Program-made: the position numbers and the translations under genes
The notes under the pieces: model-generated
Told to the model about the DNA's origin: nothing
Databases searched by the model: none
What the model saw: only the letters and a program-made list of their open reading frames with translations
Shown here: piece by piece, positions 13,495 to 13,645 of the stretch
Layout of the letters: every line of letters begins with the position of its first letter
Position numbering within the stretch: the first letter of the stretch is position 1
Source of the DNA: a bacterium Ga0077546
GTDB lineage: Bacteria > Cyanobacteriota > Vampirovibrionia > Obscuribacterales > Obscuribacteraceae
Direction: 5' to 3'
Length of the DNA stretch: 13,645 nucleotides
NCBI GenBank assembly: GCA_001464165.1
Contig: LNEX01000414.1
Location: 1 to 13,645, forward strand

Positions 13495-13645
13495 AGAGAA
13501 TAAGGAGTTAGCAACAGCTCGCGCAGCTAGCCCTCTTGACAAGTCGCCAGTGGCGGCTCTTGGGGGCGTTCGTTGTGCTTGCCTGCGGCAATGATCGAGG
13601 TCTTAACTACTAGGCGCTTAGTTATAGCTAATACCCTTGATAACA

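Noticed and set aside
13495..13645. Possible terminator after the TPR gene (CGCC/GGCG with flanking CAAG/CTTG at about 13530-13560)
   Set aside because: The stem is interrupted and followed by G-rich rather than T-rich sequence, so I cannot support a terminator call.

Overview
The window is bacterial chromosome: about 11 complete protein genes and one partial gene, with short to medium intergenic gaps, Shine-Dalgarno sites, several GTG/TTG starts and recognisable intrinsic terminators. I see no rRNA, tRNA, insertion sequence, CRISPR array or integration site. The organism cannot be fixed from this stretch. Moderate GC, mixed gene orientation, housekeeping enzymes beside many unrecognised proteins, and disordered or low-complexity tails would fit a deep-branching, poorly sampled lineage. 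Non-photosynthetic Cyanobacteriota (Melainabacteria/Obscuribacterales type) is my tentative guess, from general impression only.

Layout. 1-159 is the C-terminal end of an amino-acid dehydrogenase (Glu/Leu/Phe/Val family). 256-576 is a small Cys-motif protein and 747-1835 a secreted Pro/Gln-rich protein. 2168-2803 is a poly-gamma-glutamate hydrolase-like zinc enzyme, closed by an intrinsic terminator. After a gene-free stretch comes nadD (3444-4058), whose stop codon lies in a 12-bp tandem repeat. Two hairpins (4246-4383) separate it from the convergent class I glutamine amidotransferase/gamma-glutamyl hydrolase (4398-5204, minus). A coiled-coil protein (5335-5925, minus) is divergent from a four-helix membrane protein (6064-6501, plus). 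Next are an MFS transporter with a good sigma-70-like promoter and a strong terminator (6807-8093), and a small unrecognised helical protein (8237-8638), which converges on a stand-alone HD-domain alarmone hydrolase-like protein (8678-9340, minus).

9694-11911 (minus) is a probable two-gene unit: a large unrecognised protein with a zinc-metallopeptidase signature (HEVGGH plus a downstream ExxxD and HPSD), then a YciA-type hotdog acyl-CoA thioesterase with a long disordered, lysine-rich tail, ended by a G/C-rich terminator. A divergent intergenic region holding a 16-bp near-perfect hairpin leads to a membrane-anchored TPR protein (12307-13494) whose N-terminal disordered region is encoded by a 12-bp minisatellite.

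How the genes relate. There is no single obvious pathway. A loose glutamate theme (amino-acid dehydrogenase, poly-gamma-glutamate hydrolase, gamma-glutamyl hydrolase) may be coincidence, since these genes are not in one operon. The most novel item is the putative metallopeptidase, which I cannot assign to a known peptidase family. The recurring short tandem repeats (12, 12 and 9 bp) at gene ends or disordered regions are the other notable pattern.
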